A DNA stretch of 64,000 bases. Source: Clitopilus passeckerianus. Its lineage: Eukaryota; Basidiomycota; Agaricomycetes; Agaricales; Entolomataceae. Shown here in pieces: positions 48,598-60,540 of the stretch. The translations under genes and the position numbers were made by a program. The stretch is taken from contig CALYLX010000025.1 of the NCBI GenBank assembly GCA_944990035.1, positions 62,001 through 126,000 of the forward strand, read 5' to 3'. The notes beneath the pieces are model-generated. The model did not search any database, was not told where the DNA came from, and saw only the letters and a list, made by a program, of their open reading frames with translations. Every line of letters starts with the position of its first letter. Within the stretch, counting starts at the first letter, position 1.

Positions 48598-49905
48598 CTA
48601 TTTTGGCGGGACGGACCGTGGTGCCCAAAGAGGAACACCAGCCTTTGCGTTCTTCTCAGCGGTGAAGCGGATAGCGTCGGGCAGTGTTGCAATGAACTTG
48701 CTCTGGTCGAAATCGCCAGCTGGGAGCTGACTGGCGAGACCAATCATTGTGTTGTTTAGCATTGACAAGTGTGCCACATCGACCCCTTGATTGAGTGCTT
48801 GCTTGGCTCGCTGTACAAGGTTTTCTTCGTCCCACTAACCAGAAGGCAGGAAACGTTTGTCATGAGAAAAAGGACACTTATCAGCCGCTTTGGGGCAGTT
48901 CCCGAGGACGTAGAGTGTTCAAACATTCTTGCCACTATATCAGGGCTCCATTAGAAAGAAGACAACGACGGTTAAGGAAAGGGCTCACAGGTCATCGCGC
49001 AACGCCCTGTCGTCTGGAGCATGCGAGGGCCTATATACTTTAAGACCGGCCGAGCATCCGCCCTGATTGTAGGATTGGCAAGGTTTGCCATTTCCTTTGT
49101 GGCGACAATCCTCCGTGTCCGAGTCTGGTTCTGGTACAGGAAATCCTGGGTGGTTGGGGAAGGGAACTGCATTGTGTGGGTGGGCCAACTTATCAGGAGA
49201 CGGAGGGTCTTTGTCGTCTTTGGGGTCGTCTCCGCGTGCCATGAGCGCATCATCTACGAACTGGAGAAGCTTGTACGCGTCAAGAGAAGTTGGATCAATT
49301 TGAAGGATTGTCTCAAGGTCTGGATCCGAAGGGTGAGGAACACCAGAAATGACGAGTGGTTTAACCTACCAGTAGCAGCAGCACTGTGTCTACCTTGGTT
49401 GTGGCGAGCAACAGCACGTCGGTAACGAGCCTTGATATTGCGTGGCCCGTATTTCAAAGCGTCTGTTGCCATAATTTCCGCTTCAGAAAACCTAGAGCCC
49501 AGCGAACACAGAGTCAATGGTAAGCCATGGAAAGTCAATATGGAGCCATACTTCTCTGGACGATCAGACTTCAGGATTGCCGCAGCACAATTGGAGTAGA
49601 GTACACAGCTTGGTCCGAATTTCTTGCTAATTCGAAGGTAAAGAGTAGCGGACGTGTCATATTTGCCAGATCGGAAGGCATCATCTGCCTGGAGAAGCGG
49701 GACACTGTAAATAGGCCAAAGCTCAGCATCCCCGTTAATAACTTACATCTGCTTTCGCTGCTTCATACTCTCTACGGCGTACACCTGCACGGAGTTCACG
49801 CAAGAATCGGCGTTGCTCTGCCTACTGCTTTAAATGGTCGAATAACTTCTGGTTGGCTTCAACAGTATCATAACGGCTTTCCTCGTTGCTTGCGAATGAC
49901 TTCAT
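48598..49905 (-). pseudogene. TPR-CCCH protein, copy 2 (short, broken)
   Basis: Same family as its neighbours but without the alpha/beta modules. From the ATG at 49905 the first exon has an in-frame TAG soon after MKSFASNEESRYD...HLKQ. TPR pieces follow: DDAFRSGKYDTSATLYLR, VLYSNCAAAILKSDR, AEIMATDALKYGPRNIKARY. First CCCH: HKGNGKPCQSYNQGGCSAG with HAPDDRALRDDL. The second CCCH exon has TGA where the first Cys codon is expected and TAG where one Trp of the GWW motif is expected. The C-terminus (VDVAHLSMLNNTMIGLASQL ... PK) ends at 48598. Three stops make it a pseudogene. Confidence 0.72.
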
Positions 49906-50250
49906 TGAAGCAGAGAGCACTGAGATTATTTAAGGAGCAATTGGAGCCACGAACAATTTGGGATCCACAGCGAAGCAAAGAACGTTCCCAAAACGTTGCC
50001 GATCAGAACTTCAGATATTTGAATGACGGCGACCGTTAGTTTGAAATGACGGATCATCGGACCATATACTGAAGAGGAGGCCGAAGCCAAACATAGAAGG
50101 TTGAACGTTTTGAACGCTGAATGCAAGCCGGGACTCGATGCATCCTGGTTCAAGCCAAGTTCAAATTAAAGTGTTGATTGTATTGTAATGGAGGTATAAT
50201 GACAATAACATGATTACGAAGTGAATACAAACTTGACGATATGCAAACTA
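49906..50250. other. Intergenic, no gene seen
   Basis: 345 bases between array copies 2 and 3. Expected to carry the promoter of copy 2. Nothing recognised. Confidence 0.35.
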
Positions 50251-53200
50251 CTACCTGTTTCCTGATGTTCGGAGCATTCGAAGCATAGCAAGTACGGCCT
50301 TGACATGCACATCTGAGATCCCAATCTCCCCAATGTATCCGACGTTCCCATCCTCAACTCGTGCGAAAACGACAGGTGCCCGAGAGACCAACACATCTTG
50401 TTCAGGAACATAGACAGCCATAACCCCAGAGATACCTGATAGATGGAGGGCCGTAAGCTGCCATGACTGGGGAAGCAACTCGGCATAGTGATTTCGTGCT
50501 AGGCCGTTCTTCATGTTTGCAATCGCCTCGGAGGTGATAAGGGAGTCTGGTTGGGCCGTCCATTTCAGCTCCCAATTCTTGAAGAAGGGACCAACCTGGT
50601 CAACCTCAATGGAGCTGGCAAAGTACCCTCCGAAGATGACATTTCCACCCGATTTGGTGAACTCAACGAGCTTTGATACTAGGTACCCATGCTCGGGTTT
50701 GATGATGTCGGCGTACGGAATGAAGATGGCCTTCAGGTCAAGGGAGCTCATCAGCTCCAGAGTGCGCTGAACCGAGAGTCCATGAACGACTTCCAGTTTC
50801 TCTTCGATAGCGTCAAGGATGTCGGCGTGGTTTCTTGCGAATTCCTTTGCATATCCAAACGTAAGGACGAGGGCAAAAGATTTCGATTGGGGCTTGACAG
50901 CATTGCCAGGCGCCAGAAGTTGGGCCGATGTAGAACCAATGTTGGGAGTGGAGGTAGATTGTTCTGCGGGGCATAGGAGTTCCAGAAGGACCTGAATGGT
51001 TCCTTCCTCGGTCTTGACGTCACCAACATAGGCTACGTGACCTCCGCCCACCTAGGCCCTGACAATGGGGGCTTCAATGTCGCCATAAGCCCCTTCGTAA
51101 CATGAATCCGAGTCATGGCTATCGTTGTCCGAATCATCATTGCCATCCACTATCTTCTCCAAATCATCCCAAGCGACAAAGAGAACGTCCTTGGCTCTTA
51201 CTTCAGCCAGGTTTACCGACTTCATAGTAAACGCTGGAGGAAGCATTGGTTGTGAACTTGCTATTCCGTGTCCAGAGTTGAGGACTGCATTGGTGCTGTC
51301 AAAGGTGCCGCGAAGCCATGGGAGGTTCCAGCTCACTCCGAAGAACTTGTTGAATTTTTCTTCGTTTAGGGTATGCCCGAAGTCAGCCCCAAGGACTAGA
51401 TTGCCCCCGTCCTTCACATACTTGATGAGCTTCGCCAGCACTCCCTGGTACAGAGAACCGACAATGCCGCCGTCCATGATGAAGATGGCTTCAAGTTGGG
51501 GGGACGCCATCTTCTCAAACGCGGTCTTGCCATCCAGTGCCTGATCATAGTTGATCCTCTGCCCGAGAGCGAATAAGAAGCGCTTATATTTCTCAAAAAA
51601 ATCTTTTGGAGGGTCAAAAGAGAGGAGGAGCACAAATTTGGGAGAAGGTAGTTTCTTCGAAGAGCAGGGCAAGGAGTTGGCTGAAGATGATGAGGAAGGT
51701 GAAGTGAAGTTGTTTCCGGGGGTGGGGAGGTGGCTTTCACGTTGTTCGGGCTTGACGAAGGTATCCAGAAGCCCGAGCATCGCCTGGAGTAGGGTGATGG
51801 AGCCTTCCTCCCAATTGACGTCGCCGATATATCCCAAGAAACCCTTCTCGACAGGAGCATATACAGCTGGTGGATTGATCCTGTCCTCAACCTGTTCATC
51901 GGAAACGGGGAGATAAATAGCATGTTGTAGATTGACTCCCGCCAGGTCGACAGCTTTCATGCTGTAGGATGATTCAAGAGATGGGTTCTCTCCAGCCAAC
52001 AAACTTGACGCGTTGGTTGAAAAGGTTGTCCGGTAATAGTTGCTGCTCTTCCAATGGAATCCGAATTTGCGGAAAAGAAGGTTGGCATCCGACGGACGGA
52101 CGAATGAGCTGAAACCACCTCCAAGGACGAGTCGACCGCCAGCCTTGATATATTCGATTATCTCAAGTAGCAATTTGGCGTGCTTTGAGTCGGCGATTGC
52201 ATTATCCGTGACAAAAATGCCAACAAGATGGGGTGAGGCGAGGAGGGTTTCAGCATCTGCAGTAGATCGTACGACCTTGACGGGGTGCTTTGACTTCAAA
52301 GCATTGATGGTGGGCTGCTGGTAATCGTAATCGAGACCTTGTGCAAGGGCCAAAACCATGAGGAAGCGTTCGTCTAGTGGTGTTGGCTTGGTGCCGGCCT
52401 TCTTTCTACCATCCCTCCCTTCGCGGTAGCCAAATCTTGTGCCTGGGCCACTAGTGGACGGATCGATACCAGCATCTCGTTGTGCCCTGCGTATGAGACC
52501 AGCCATGAACGCATTGAGACTCGATCCCATGTGGTGAGGTTCAAGGCCGGGACCGAAGAGTGCTTGTCCCTGAGCAACCGCCATTTCGTTGTTCCACCAA
52601 CCATCTCCGAGATGCCTTTTATCGTGGAGATAGTAGCATTTATTCTTTCCGAATATGCAGTTCCCCAGAAGGTAGTAGTTGCAAACATTTCGGCCCCTTG
52701 AGCACACCTTGAGTACTTGTGAGAAGGCTGACGGTAACATGATAGCAACTCACAGTTTGTCGCGCTGACTTTTATCATCTGGGGCATGGGAGTATTCGCA
52801 ACTTTCGCCCTCGATGCAGGTACCTCGATTATAGTATTTGCATGCAATGCCGTTTCCTTTGTGCTCGGCGTCTTCGGAGTCGGATTCCACGTCATCTTCT
52901 TCATAGATCAAAGGAGGTTCATCAATAGATGGAAAGTCTGGATCCATGTCGTCAAACAGCTCCTCACGGTCTGGAGATATCGGGTCCCTGTACTTAGAAA
53001 TCAGTGTGATTTTGAGCGTTGCTTTGGCGTATCAGGTCAGCAATCAAGCGTTGCTCCTGACGTGCATCATCAAGTTTTAGGTCTGCAGAAACCACCGTTG
53101 ATAAGTCTGGCATTTTCATGAGTACGTGGTATTGTAGGAATGAGACTACACTGGAACACACCAGCGAGAGCTGAGAGATACCGTTCGAGGCCTTTCCGAG

Positions 53201-53751
53201 CCATGGCACGCCGAAAGCGAGCCTTAAGATTGGCAGGCTCTCTTTTCAGAGCCTCGGTAGCCATTAACTCGGCATAGCTATAACTAGAGGGTTTGACAGT
53301 CGTTAGTACACATCCAGATCCAAAAGCACCACCACCCACTTCTCTAGCTTCAAAAGCGCAGCTGCTATGTTCGAGAAAATAGTGGGGTGCGCTCCATAGA
53401 GCTTCAAAACATAGGAGTAGGTTGTAACGGCTCCTTCATAGTCCCCTTCTTGGTAACGTTTGTTGCCCTGGAGTAACCGGTCAGTAATGCCAGACCAATG
53501 GTGTCAAATGAGCTTACGTTGTTCTTCAACTCCTCTATCCCTTGTCTTCGAGTTTCAAAGCGGCCTTCACGTTCTGCTAGCCTCATTTCAATGGCTTCTT
53601 GAGTCCACTTGCTTATTCGACTCGCATCCCACTGAAAGCTAAGGCCACTGTTGGAAGTACTGGCCCTGGCATTTTGCGAACTTGAACCTTGACCGCTTCG
53701 AGAATTAGAAACCGCGCCCGGCTTCTGTTTTCCCTTATATTTTCGAGGCAT
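50251..53751 (-). pseudogene. TPR-CCCH-alpha/beta-repeat protein, copy 3 (one internal stop)
   Basis: Best preserved copy. N-terminus (53404-53751) is disordered then helical; TPR exons read GNKRYQEGDYEGAVTTYSY, SNIAAALLKLEK, ELMATEALKREPANLKARF, AMARKGLERYLSALA. Two CCCH fingers: CKYYNRGTCIEGESCEYSH and CNYYLLGNCIFGKNKCYYLH, then GWW. Three alpha/beta modules, each with a strand such as LVGIFVTDNAIADS, a helix, GGRLVLGGGF, GGNLVLGADF or GGNVIFGGYF, an aromatic WxxxxY..R patch, SMKAVDLAGV-like and GFLGYIGDVNWEEG-like ends. Between modules 2 and 3 an in-frame TAG (51052-51054) stops the frame, which continues open to 50251. The gene may make a truncated protein with two modules. The fold resembles ThuA/class I amidotransferase domains, by inference only. 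Confidence 0.75.
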
Positions 53752-54097
53752 AGTTTATTCCTTCCGGTCTGGGCGGCTAAGATGCGGAAGGCAAAAGGAT
53801 GCGCTGGGGAAACTTGGTGGTGGTGATTGTCACGGTGAGGCCACGAGGCACGGTCAGTCACACAACGTCCTAATTTGGCCAAAGACGCGTGAGAACACGT
53901 AACGCGACGCGACGCGCCTGGATGTCACAACTGACGCGTCGCGTCCAGTGCAATAGACACCAAGGGAAAAGGAAATTCAGTTTGAAAGGTAGCTACGGTG
54001 ATGAAGATATAGTACAAGCTATGGATTATCATATCGATTTAGTACACAGAACGTGAATACTACCCGTATGAGAACAACCGACTATTTACTACCAAAA
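53752..54097. promoter_or_regulatory. Upstream region of array copy 3, GACGCG-rich
   Basis: 346 bases upstream of copy 3. From 53884 to 53944 it contains repeated GACGCG/CGCGTC units including two ACGCGT sites. ACGCGT is the core bound by MBF-type G1/S regulators in yeasts; use here is inferred. No gene seen. Confidence 0.35.
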
Positions 54098-56142
54098 TTA
54101 CCAACCCTCGTCGTCCTCGTCCTCTTCCTCTTCATCCTCGTCCCATTCTTCGCCGTTTTCACCTTCCTCACCCCCACCACTGTAATCATCAATAAAGTAC
54201 TCCCCGTTGAAGGTAAACGCCATCTGCTTCACATTCAGAACGACAAGCGGTCTTGCAACCGGCCGAGGTGGTGCCTGTAATACATCTAACATCGCCAGCA
54301 CCACCCTCGCAGACCCAACCTCCCGGTTCACGTCACCAACATACCCAATGTAGCCATCTCCTTTTTTTTTGAACGCGACTGGGGTCTCAGATGGGTTGGG
54401 CACAGGGACGGAGGGGAAAACATGGCTTTGAGTACGGGCATCCTCAGCTGCATAATAGGCAGCTTGGGTGATGGGTACGTCCTTGAGGTGAACCGCCTTC
54501 ATACTGTACGACTCGGATAGGTTATCATTCGCCCGTGTAAGCACGTTTGCGTAGTTCGTCGTGAAAGGTTGTCCTGAAATAGTCGCCGAACTTCCAAGGC
54601 GGGCCCCAGTTCTCCTCGAAAAGCTTGTCCATCGCCACGGGGGATATTTGGCCGCTAAATGACCCGCCCAAAACGACACGACCGCCGCTTTTGGCATATT
54701 CAACGAGGCGTTCTAGGACTTTGGCGTTCTTGCGCTTGTGAATCCCGCTATCCGCAGCGAAGACACCCTTCAAATCCGGGGTGCTGAGGTGCGCTATGGC
54801 CTCGCGGGCCGACGAAGCAAACTTCACCTCGATCATGTCATGTATGGCCTTTTGAAGGGGAAGTCGAGGTCCATGTATAGTCCAAGAACTATGACGAATT
54901 CGGTACGTGGCTGCAGCATCCGATCTGCAGCGGCGAACTGTTCATCGGTACTGCCGTTCTGTCGGCTGAAGGGGTCCTGTCTGCTGGGCTTGCGATAGCG
55001 AGGGTATTCCCTGGGGCGGCCGTAGGTTGCAAGAGTGGGAGTCAAAGCTTCCTCGAAATCATGAGGTTGCCGAACGATATGGCGCCATGTCCAATAGCTC
55101 GCTCGTCATTCCACCAACCATCTGATAGGTAGCTTTTATCATGGACATAAAGGCACTCGTCGGCATTCAGCGGGCACTGCCTGAGCGGGAAGCAGTTGCA
55201 GACATTACGACCCCTAAAACAGAGAGTGTTCTCAGTAAACGAGGCGCAGCGTAGACAAGGAAAGACGTACAGCTTGTCACGTTGACTCCTCCAGTCTGGT
55301 GCATGCGAGTAAGCGCATCTTGTTTGCTCGGTACATATTCCGCGATTATAGCGCTTGCAGGCTACTCCATTGCCCGTATGAACAAAGTCTTCGGAGTCCG
55401 ACTCGACTTCTTTATCCGGGAAACCAGGTTTATCAACTGGAGGGAAGGCGGGGTCTGCAACACTCATGCTCTCGTCTGGAGGTGGGTCCTCGTCTCCGCG
55501 ATTCGTGTGCTGGATAGGGTGGCTAGAATTTTTTCGTTGCTGACGTGCCTCCTCGCAAGCGGGGTCGACCAATAGAACTGTTTCCAAGTCTACAGGAATA
55601 TCAGGATTGTGCGACAAATGGCTTGAGGGGTAGCCTACCTATAAGTGCAGCGTTGTACCGCTGCAAAGCCTTGCGAGCCATAGCCCGTCTAAACCTCAAT
55701 TTCAAGTTCTTGGGGTCAAGTTTGAGGTCTTCTGTGGCCATAGTTTCGGCTTTAGCATAGCTATCGACACGTCAGCTGGTATTAAAGACACATTGAGCAT
55801 ACTTACAAGCCGGTCTTTAGCATGCTCGCAACGTAGTTGGAGATCACAACTACCTTGTAACCATAACCCACGACGATGGATGCATAGATGGCTAGAGCAT
55901 CCTCATATTCTCCGTTTTTGTAGTAGTTGTTTCCCTGACACCTTGATTTCAGCAAGCGCCAAGAATATTTGAGCTTGAAAAGTTACCTGTTGCTTCAGAT
56001 GTTCCAGCAAGTCATCATATCGAGCTTGTCGACGTGAACATTCCTGTAGTCGTTTCTGTATGTTCTCTGGTGGCCATTTTGTCTGTCGAGCCTCGTCAGA
56101 GCTCAATGTTGCCTCAGAATTTACAAATATGCTGGCGTCCAT
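54098..56142 (-). pseudogene. TPR-CCCH-alpha/beta-repeat protein, copy 4 (broken)
   Basis: ATG at 56142. TPR pieces NGEYEDALAIYASIV, AETMATEDLKLDPKNLKLRF and AMARKALQRYNAALI; CCCH fingers CKRYNRGICTEQTRCAYSH and CNCFPLRQCPLNADECLYVH with GWW. One alpha/beta module remains: DLKGVFAADSGIHKRKNA, GGRVVLGGSF, NLSESYSMKAVHLKDV, GYIGYVGDVNREVG, ending in a very acidic tail (DEDEEEEDEDDEGW). At least three one-base frame breaks are needed to read it through: near 55045 (before PHDFEEAL), near 54850 (before KAIHDMIEV) and near 54560 (RTTF/TTNYANVL). A run of ten T at about 54361 codes the KKK of AFKKKGDG. Confidence 0.72.
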
Positions 56143-56454
56143 AGTACAAGCACTCCGTGGTCTGGTTCGCAGCTACACATGAGGGGCTTTCATACAATTC
56201 GCGAAAAGGGTCTATGGCGGTCTTTAAGCTTTAAGTCTCAGACTTGACCTTTGTCAAGAATGCCGATCAATTAGTGGCGGAAAGCTTTGGATTCAAACAT
56301 GAACAATTAAAATACAGGTGTAATGTTTTCCGTCACGCAAAGTTATCAGCCGTGCCGATGACTCTTGGCTGGACCTTCCCAGTGGGTGGATCCGAAAATC
56401 AATGCAAAGTCTGGCCAATGCCTGTGTTTTCTGATCCCTTCTTTCTTTAGAACC
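56143..56454. promoter_or_regulatory. Divergent intergenic region
   Basis: 312 bases between array copy 4 (minus) and the THI20 gene (plus). Both promoters should lie here. I did not recognise a thiamine riboswitch; fungal TPP switches sit in introns of thiamine genes, and none was obvious in this upstream part. Confidence 0.35.
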
Positions 56455-58609
56455 ATGATGAACCTACCGCTGGACACGACGCCACCTATTGTACTGACCA
56501 TTGCTGGCTCGGATTCTGGAGGAGGCGCTGGAATACAGGTGCGTTTACGTGCTAGTCGCATTAGATCCATAACTGAGAATCAAATGCGCTCAACTCCAGG
56601 CGGATTTGAAGGCGATTGCAGCCAATGGGTGCTATGGAACCAGTGTGATCACGGCTCTCACAGCGCAGAACACGCTTGGTGTTCAGGGAGTGTACCCAAT
56701 TCCTCCTCAGTTCGTCTCTCAGCAAGTAAGAATATAATGGTCCCTGGCCTCAAGAGTCCATGTTTGACTCTTCATGTTCTAGATCAAATCCATTTTCGAT
56801 GATATTCCGCCTGATGCTATCAAGACGGGCATGTTATACGATGCGAACGTGATTAAAGCTGTCGTGGAAAGCGTAAACGCCCACACTCAGAACGCTTCGA
56901 GCCCTCGGCCACTCCTGGTCTGCGATCCTGTCTGCGTATCTACGTCAGGCCACAGCTTGCTGGATCTTGGAGCAATCGACGTTCTGGTGACCGAGTTGTT
57001 CCCAGTAGCAGCCCTGATAACCCCCAACAAAGCTGAGGCAGAACTGTTACTCTCCCACAAGAAAATAGAGCCCAAGGAAATTTCAAACATAAGCGACATG
57101 ATTCTTGCCTCGCAGAATCTCCTCCAGCTAGGTTCTAATGCTGTTCTTGTCAAGGGAGGTCACTTTGCTGCATCACTCGATGACGTCAACAAAGTCAGAG
57201 AGGATACCAACGGAGATGTGGAAGTCGTGATGCAACACGTCTTTCCAGAGAACTCGGAGATTCTCCAGCTTCACGGCGATGTGAAGCATCCTCAAACCCT
57301 CGTAGTAGATGTTTTAACGGAATCATCGCTTTCGAGTCATTCCGGTAGCCAGACCACCATTTTCGTTCGCCCACGACTCGAATCCAACAGTACCCATGGA
57401 ACTGGGTGCACGCTTAGTGCGGCAATTGCGAGTAATTTGGCATGCGCCACTTCACGTGGGTGTATCACTAGTGTACCATCCAGATCCATTTGACGATTTG
57501 GCTATCCTTGCAGTACGAACCGCTGTCGAAGACGCGATCAATTACACCTACCTAGGCATTCAGATGGCTTATCCGGTCGGTAGTGGACATGGACCTCTGA
57601 ATCACTTCCATTGCTCTGCTACGCGCATGATTCCCAGGTATGGTTCATTTCTTCTAATAAGCAGTCTACGTCCTAGCCCGAATCTGTACAGGCCGACGAA
57701 GACCAACCCGCACCCATTTACTCAAATGCTGATCCAGAGCAACGCTCGGGAATGGAGAGAATACGTCCAACACGATTTTGTCAAGCTTCTAGGGAAAGGA
57801 ACCTTATCTAAAGATGCATTCGTTCATTTCATTGTGTACGTCTTTCGGCTCCAAACACCTCCCGATGTTTCTCTGAACCGTGATCTAGCCAAGACTACCA
57901 CTATTTAAAGTACTATGCCCGGGCATACGCGTGAGTAATCTATCATACGTACCCCATCAGCTCACCGTTGATCTTTCCCAGACTGCTTGCTGCGAAGTCT
58001 TCAACATTCGAAGGGATTGGCACTGCGGCGGAAACTATCTTGAGCGTTCTCAAGGAAATCAAGACCCATAGGGTCCTCTGTGCCGAATTTGGCGTCAGCC
58101 ACGAGGCACTTGAACATGCTACCGAAGCTCAAGCTACGACAGCCTACGGCGCATATATCATGGACGTAGGGTTGAGTGGTACGCTCTTCACTGGACGGTG
58201 ACAGTCTTATCTTGACCAACCGTTTGTAATGAAGGCGACAGCACGAAGCTGCTTATGGCACTCCTTGCCTGCCTCCTTGGCTACGGTGAAGTGGGGCTTT
58301 GGTTAAAGAAGCAAGCAGTCCTGCCCGGTAGCCGGGTCGCCTCTCAAGGCAACCCCTACCAGAAGTGGATGGACGACTATGGGGGGGAACATTATCAGAA
58401 TGCGGTCAAACTTGGGCTAGGTGAGCGACGGTCCTGAGGTCTGATAACCTTGGATTAATTATTTTGTTTAATGTTCATTAGAAGTCATCGAGGCTGCGGC
58501 TCAGGCAGATCCTCCGTCGCCTGCCAGGTTTGAGGAGTGGAGGGTCGTATGGGAGAGGTGCACGCGGTTTGAGAAAGGGTTTTGGGATGCTGCTATGGAC
58601 GCGGCTTAG
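56455..58609 (+). CDS. THI20: HMP kinase / TenA fusion (Thi20-type)
   Basis: Thiamine synthesis and salvage, cytosolic. Exons 56455-56538, 56600-56725, 56783-57455, 57514-57637, 57677-57835, 57889-57930, 57982-58178, 58235-58420, 58482-58609 are all in phase. Residues 1-295 are the ThiD ribokinase-fold domain: IVLTIAGSDSGGGAGIQ, CYGTSVITALTAQNT, ITPNKAEAELLL, VLVKGGHF, NSTHGTGCTLSAAIASNLA (catalytic loop). The C-terminal part is TenA (thiaminase II fold): HPFTQMLIQSNAREWREYVQ, QDYHYLKYYARAYA, CLLGYGEVG, NPYQKWMDDYGGEHY and RFEEWRVVWERCTRFEKGFW with the conserved F-x-x-G-FW end. Yeast Thi20/21 have the same domain order. Confidence 0.93.
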
Positions 58610-58786
58610 TTGGTTACTAATCACATAGAATCTTTAAAGATACATAGAAAACGGATTTGCAATGGAAGTCGCTGAGTGATGGGAATGAGGTCACGCGCTT
58701 TGTTTGCCCAAGTTCATTGGACTTTTTGACCCTTTGATCCCTCCCACAACCAGCACGTTCAAGAGAATCTGATTCGTCCACCTAGC

Positions 58787-60540
58787 ATGGACAACCGTAT
58801 CGATTTTAGTCCAACAGACGCTAACTTTGGTGCCTGAACCAGCGATGAACTCAAACGAATTGAGGAGACTATCGAACTGGTTCGATCTGATATCAACGAT
58901 ATCGATGCTGAAATTACGCGTTTGGAGGAAAAACGCGTCTCCCATCTACAACATCTCGAACCCCTTCGAGCAGCGAAATCACCACTGAGGAAAGTACCTG
59001 CGGAACTTCTGTCCAAGATTCCGATTGCATCTGTGCAACGCGATTTCTCGTCTGTCACCCCTGCGACTGACAAAACGGCCACACTCACGTTTCCCTATAT
59101 CAAACGATATGTGCCATGGGCCGCTCGCCAAGTCTCGTCGCGCTGGAGGCAGGTCGCGATTACAGAAACCGTTCTCTGGAATCGTGTTCGATTTACCTCA
59201 CCTCCCAAGAACTCCCCTCAGTGGCCAAAGGATGAGGTCAAAGCCTGGCAACTCGCCTTGGAGCGCGCCAAAGATATTCTCCCCGAGACCGGGCCAATTC
59301 ATCTCTCGATCAATTTCTCGAGAATGGAAGACCTAGGCTCCACATATGACCTAATTTGCACCCGCCTGGTAGCTAAGTCATTCCGGACTAACTATGGCGA
59401 TCGCATGAAGACGCTTGAGCTGAGGGGTGATGCTCTGGCCTTCGCTGCGTACCTTAATGAAGAACCAGAAGGATGCCTCGCGCCAGTGGAACACCTCACT
59501 TTCCGCCAGATTAGTAACAAGGAAGATACGATCTATCCGGAAAACGATTCGGAGCGCCTTATTCAGGCGAAATCTCTTCGCACAGTACGCATTTTTGGGC
59601 TCAACAAGCTTCCCTTCTCACCGAGGTTTTTCGAAGCCATGCAATGGTCCCAGCTGACAGATATCACAACCGGCTTCCCGGTTAGCCGTCGAAGTAGCTT
59701 CCAGCTACTGCTCGCGTCGCTTTCACGATGCTCGAACCTGGTCACTGCCAAGCTGAACATATTTAACCATGCCCGGCCGGAGCCTAGCCACTCCTCAGAT
59801 TCCGACGACGACGGGGATTCATCTGAGGAGTCTGAATACGATGAGTCAGATTTGAACTCGGATTCTAGCAACGCTGATTCGGTTTCAACCCTAGAACTTC
59901 GTCGAGAAAATGTTTCACTGCAGGCACGCCTCGGCGAGATATTTACCATGCCTTGCCTAACATCGATGTGCGTCAAAACCGACTACAGGGTTGATAGCCG
60001 CATCTTCAAGCAACTTCGTCTCCCCAGCCTTCTACACTTGTCTATCACTCATCATCCCTACGTCGAATACGAGTTACTCCTCGAAGACCTTTGTTCTATG
60101 CTGGAACGATCACGCTGCGGTCTCCGCAGCTTCTCCAGAACCTGAAAGCATCGGCACTGAACCTCGATATAACCCTCAAGCTTTTGCGGGGCTCCGGACC
60201 ACGATAAGTCCGACAATAGAGGAATTCCAGACATGCATGATCCTCGATAAAGAAGTCTCGCAGCAAATTGCGGACGGGGACCTGTTCTCAAGGCTAATGA
60301 TATTCAAGTTGTTAAATCCCCTTCCCCCTACAATTTATTGGCTGTCCTCGAGAAGCGTTTTGGTTGGATTGACCCAAAAGTCCAGAGCTATAGTGGTCTC
60401 CGCAAAGTCCAGATGATCTATAGAGCGGGATCTATAAAGGATCCATTCACCAAGAAAGAGAGGTCGACGATAGGATCAAGGAGGAGAAACAAGCCAAATA
60501 TGAAGGCTTGGAGTTACACGTCGGACTCAAGGTTGGTACC
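58787..60540 (+). pseudogene. F-box/LRR-type protein, degenerate
   Basis: Reads like the large agaricomycete F-box family: a coiled coil ELKRIEETIELVRSDINDID followed by the F-box KVPAELLSKIPIASV, WAARQVSSRWRQVAITETV and a long leucine-rich tail. An in-frame TGA (58835-58837) separates the only upstream ATG from the conserved part. After a run of acidic residues the frame stays open to 60145, then the continuation (PTIEEFQTCMILDKEVSQQI, LLAVLEKRFGWIDPKVQ) is spread over other frames. With a stop near the start and at least two breaks near the end it is a pseudogene or a mis-split gene. Function of intact relatives: substrate receptor of SCF ubiquitin ligases. Confidence 0.65.
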
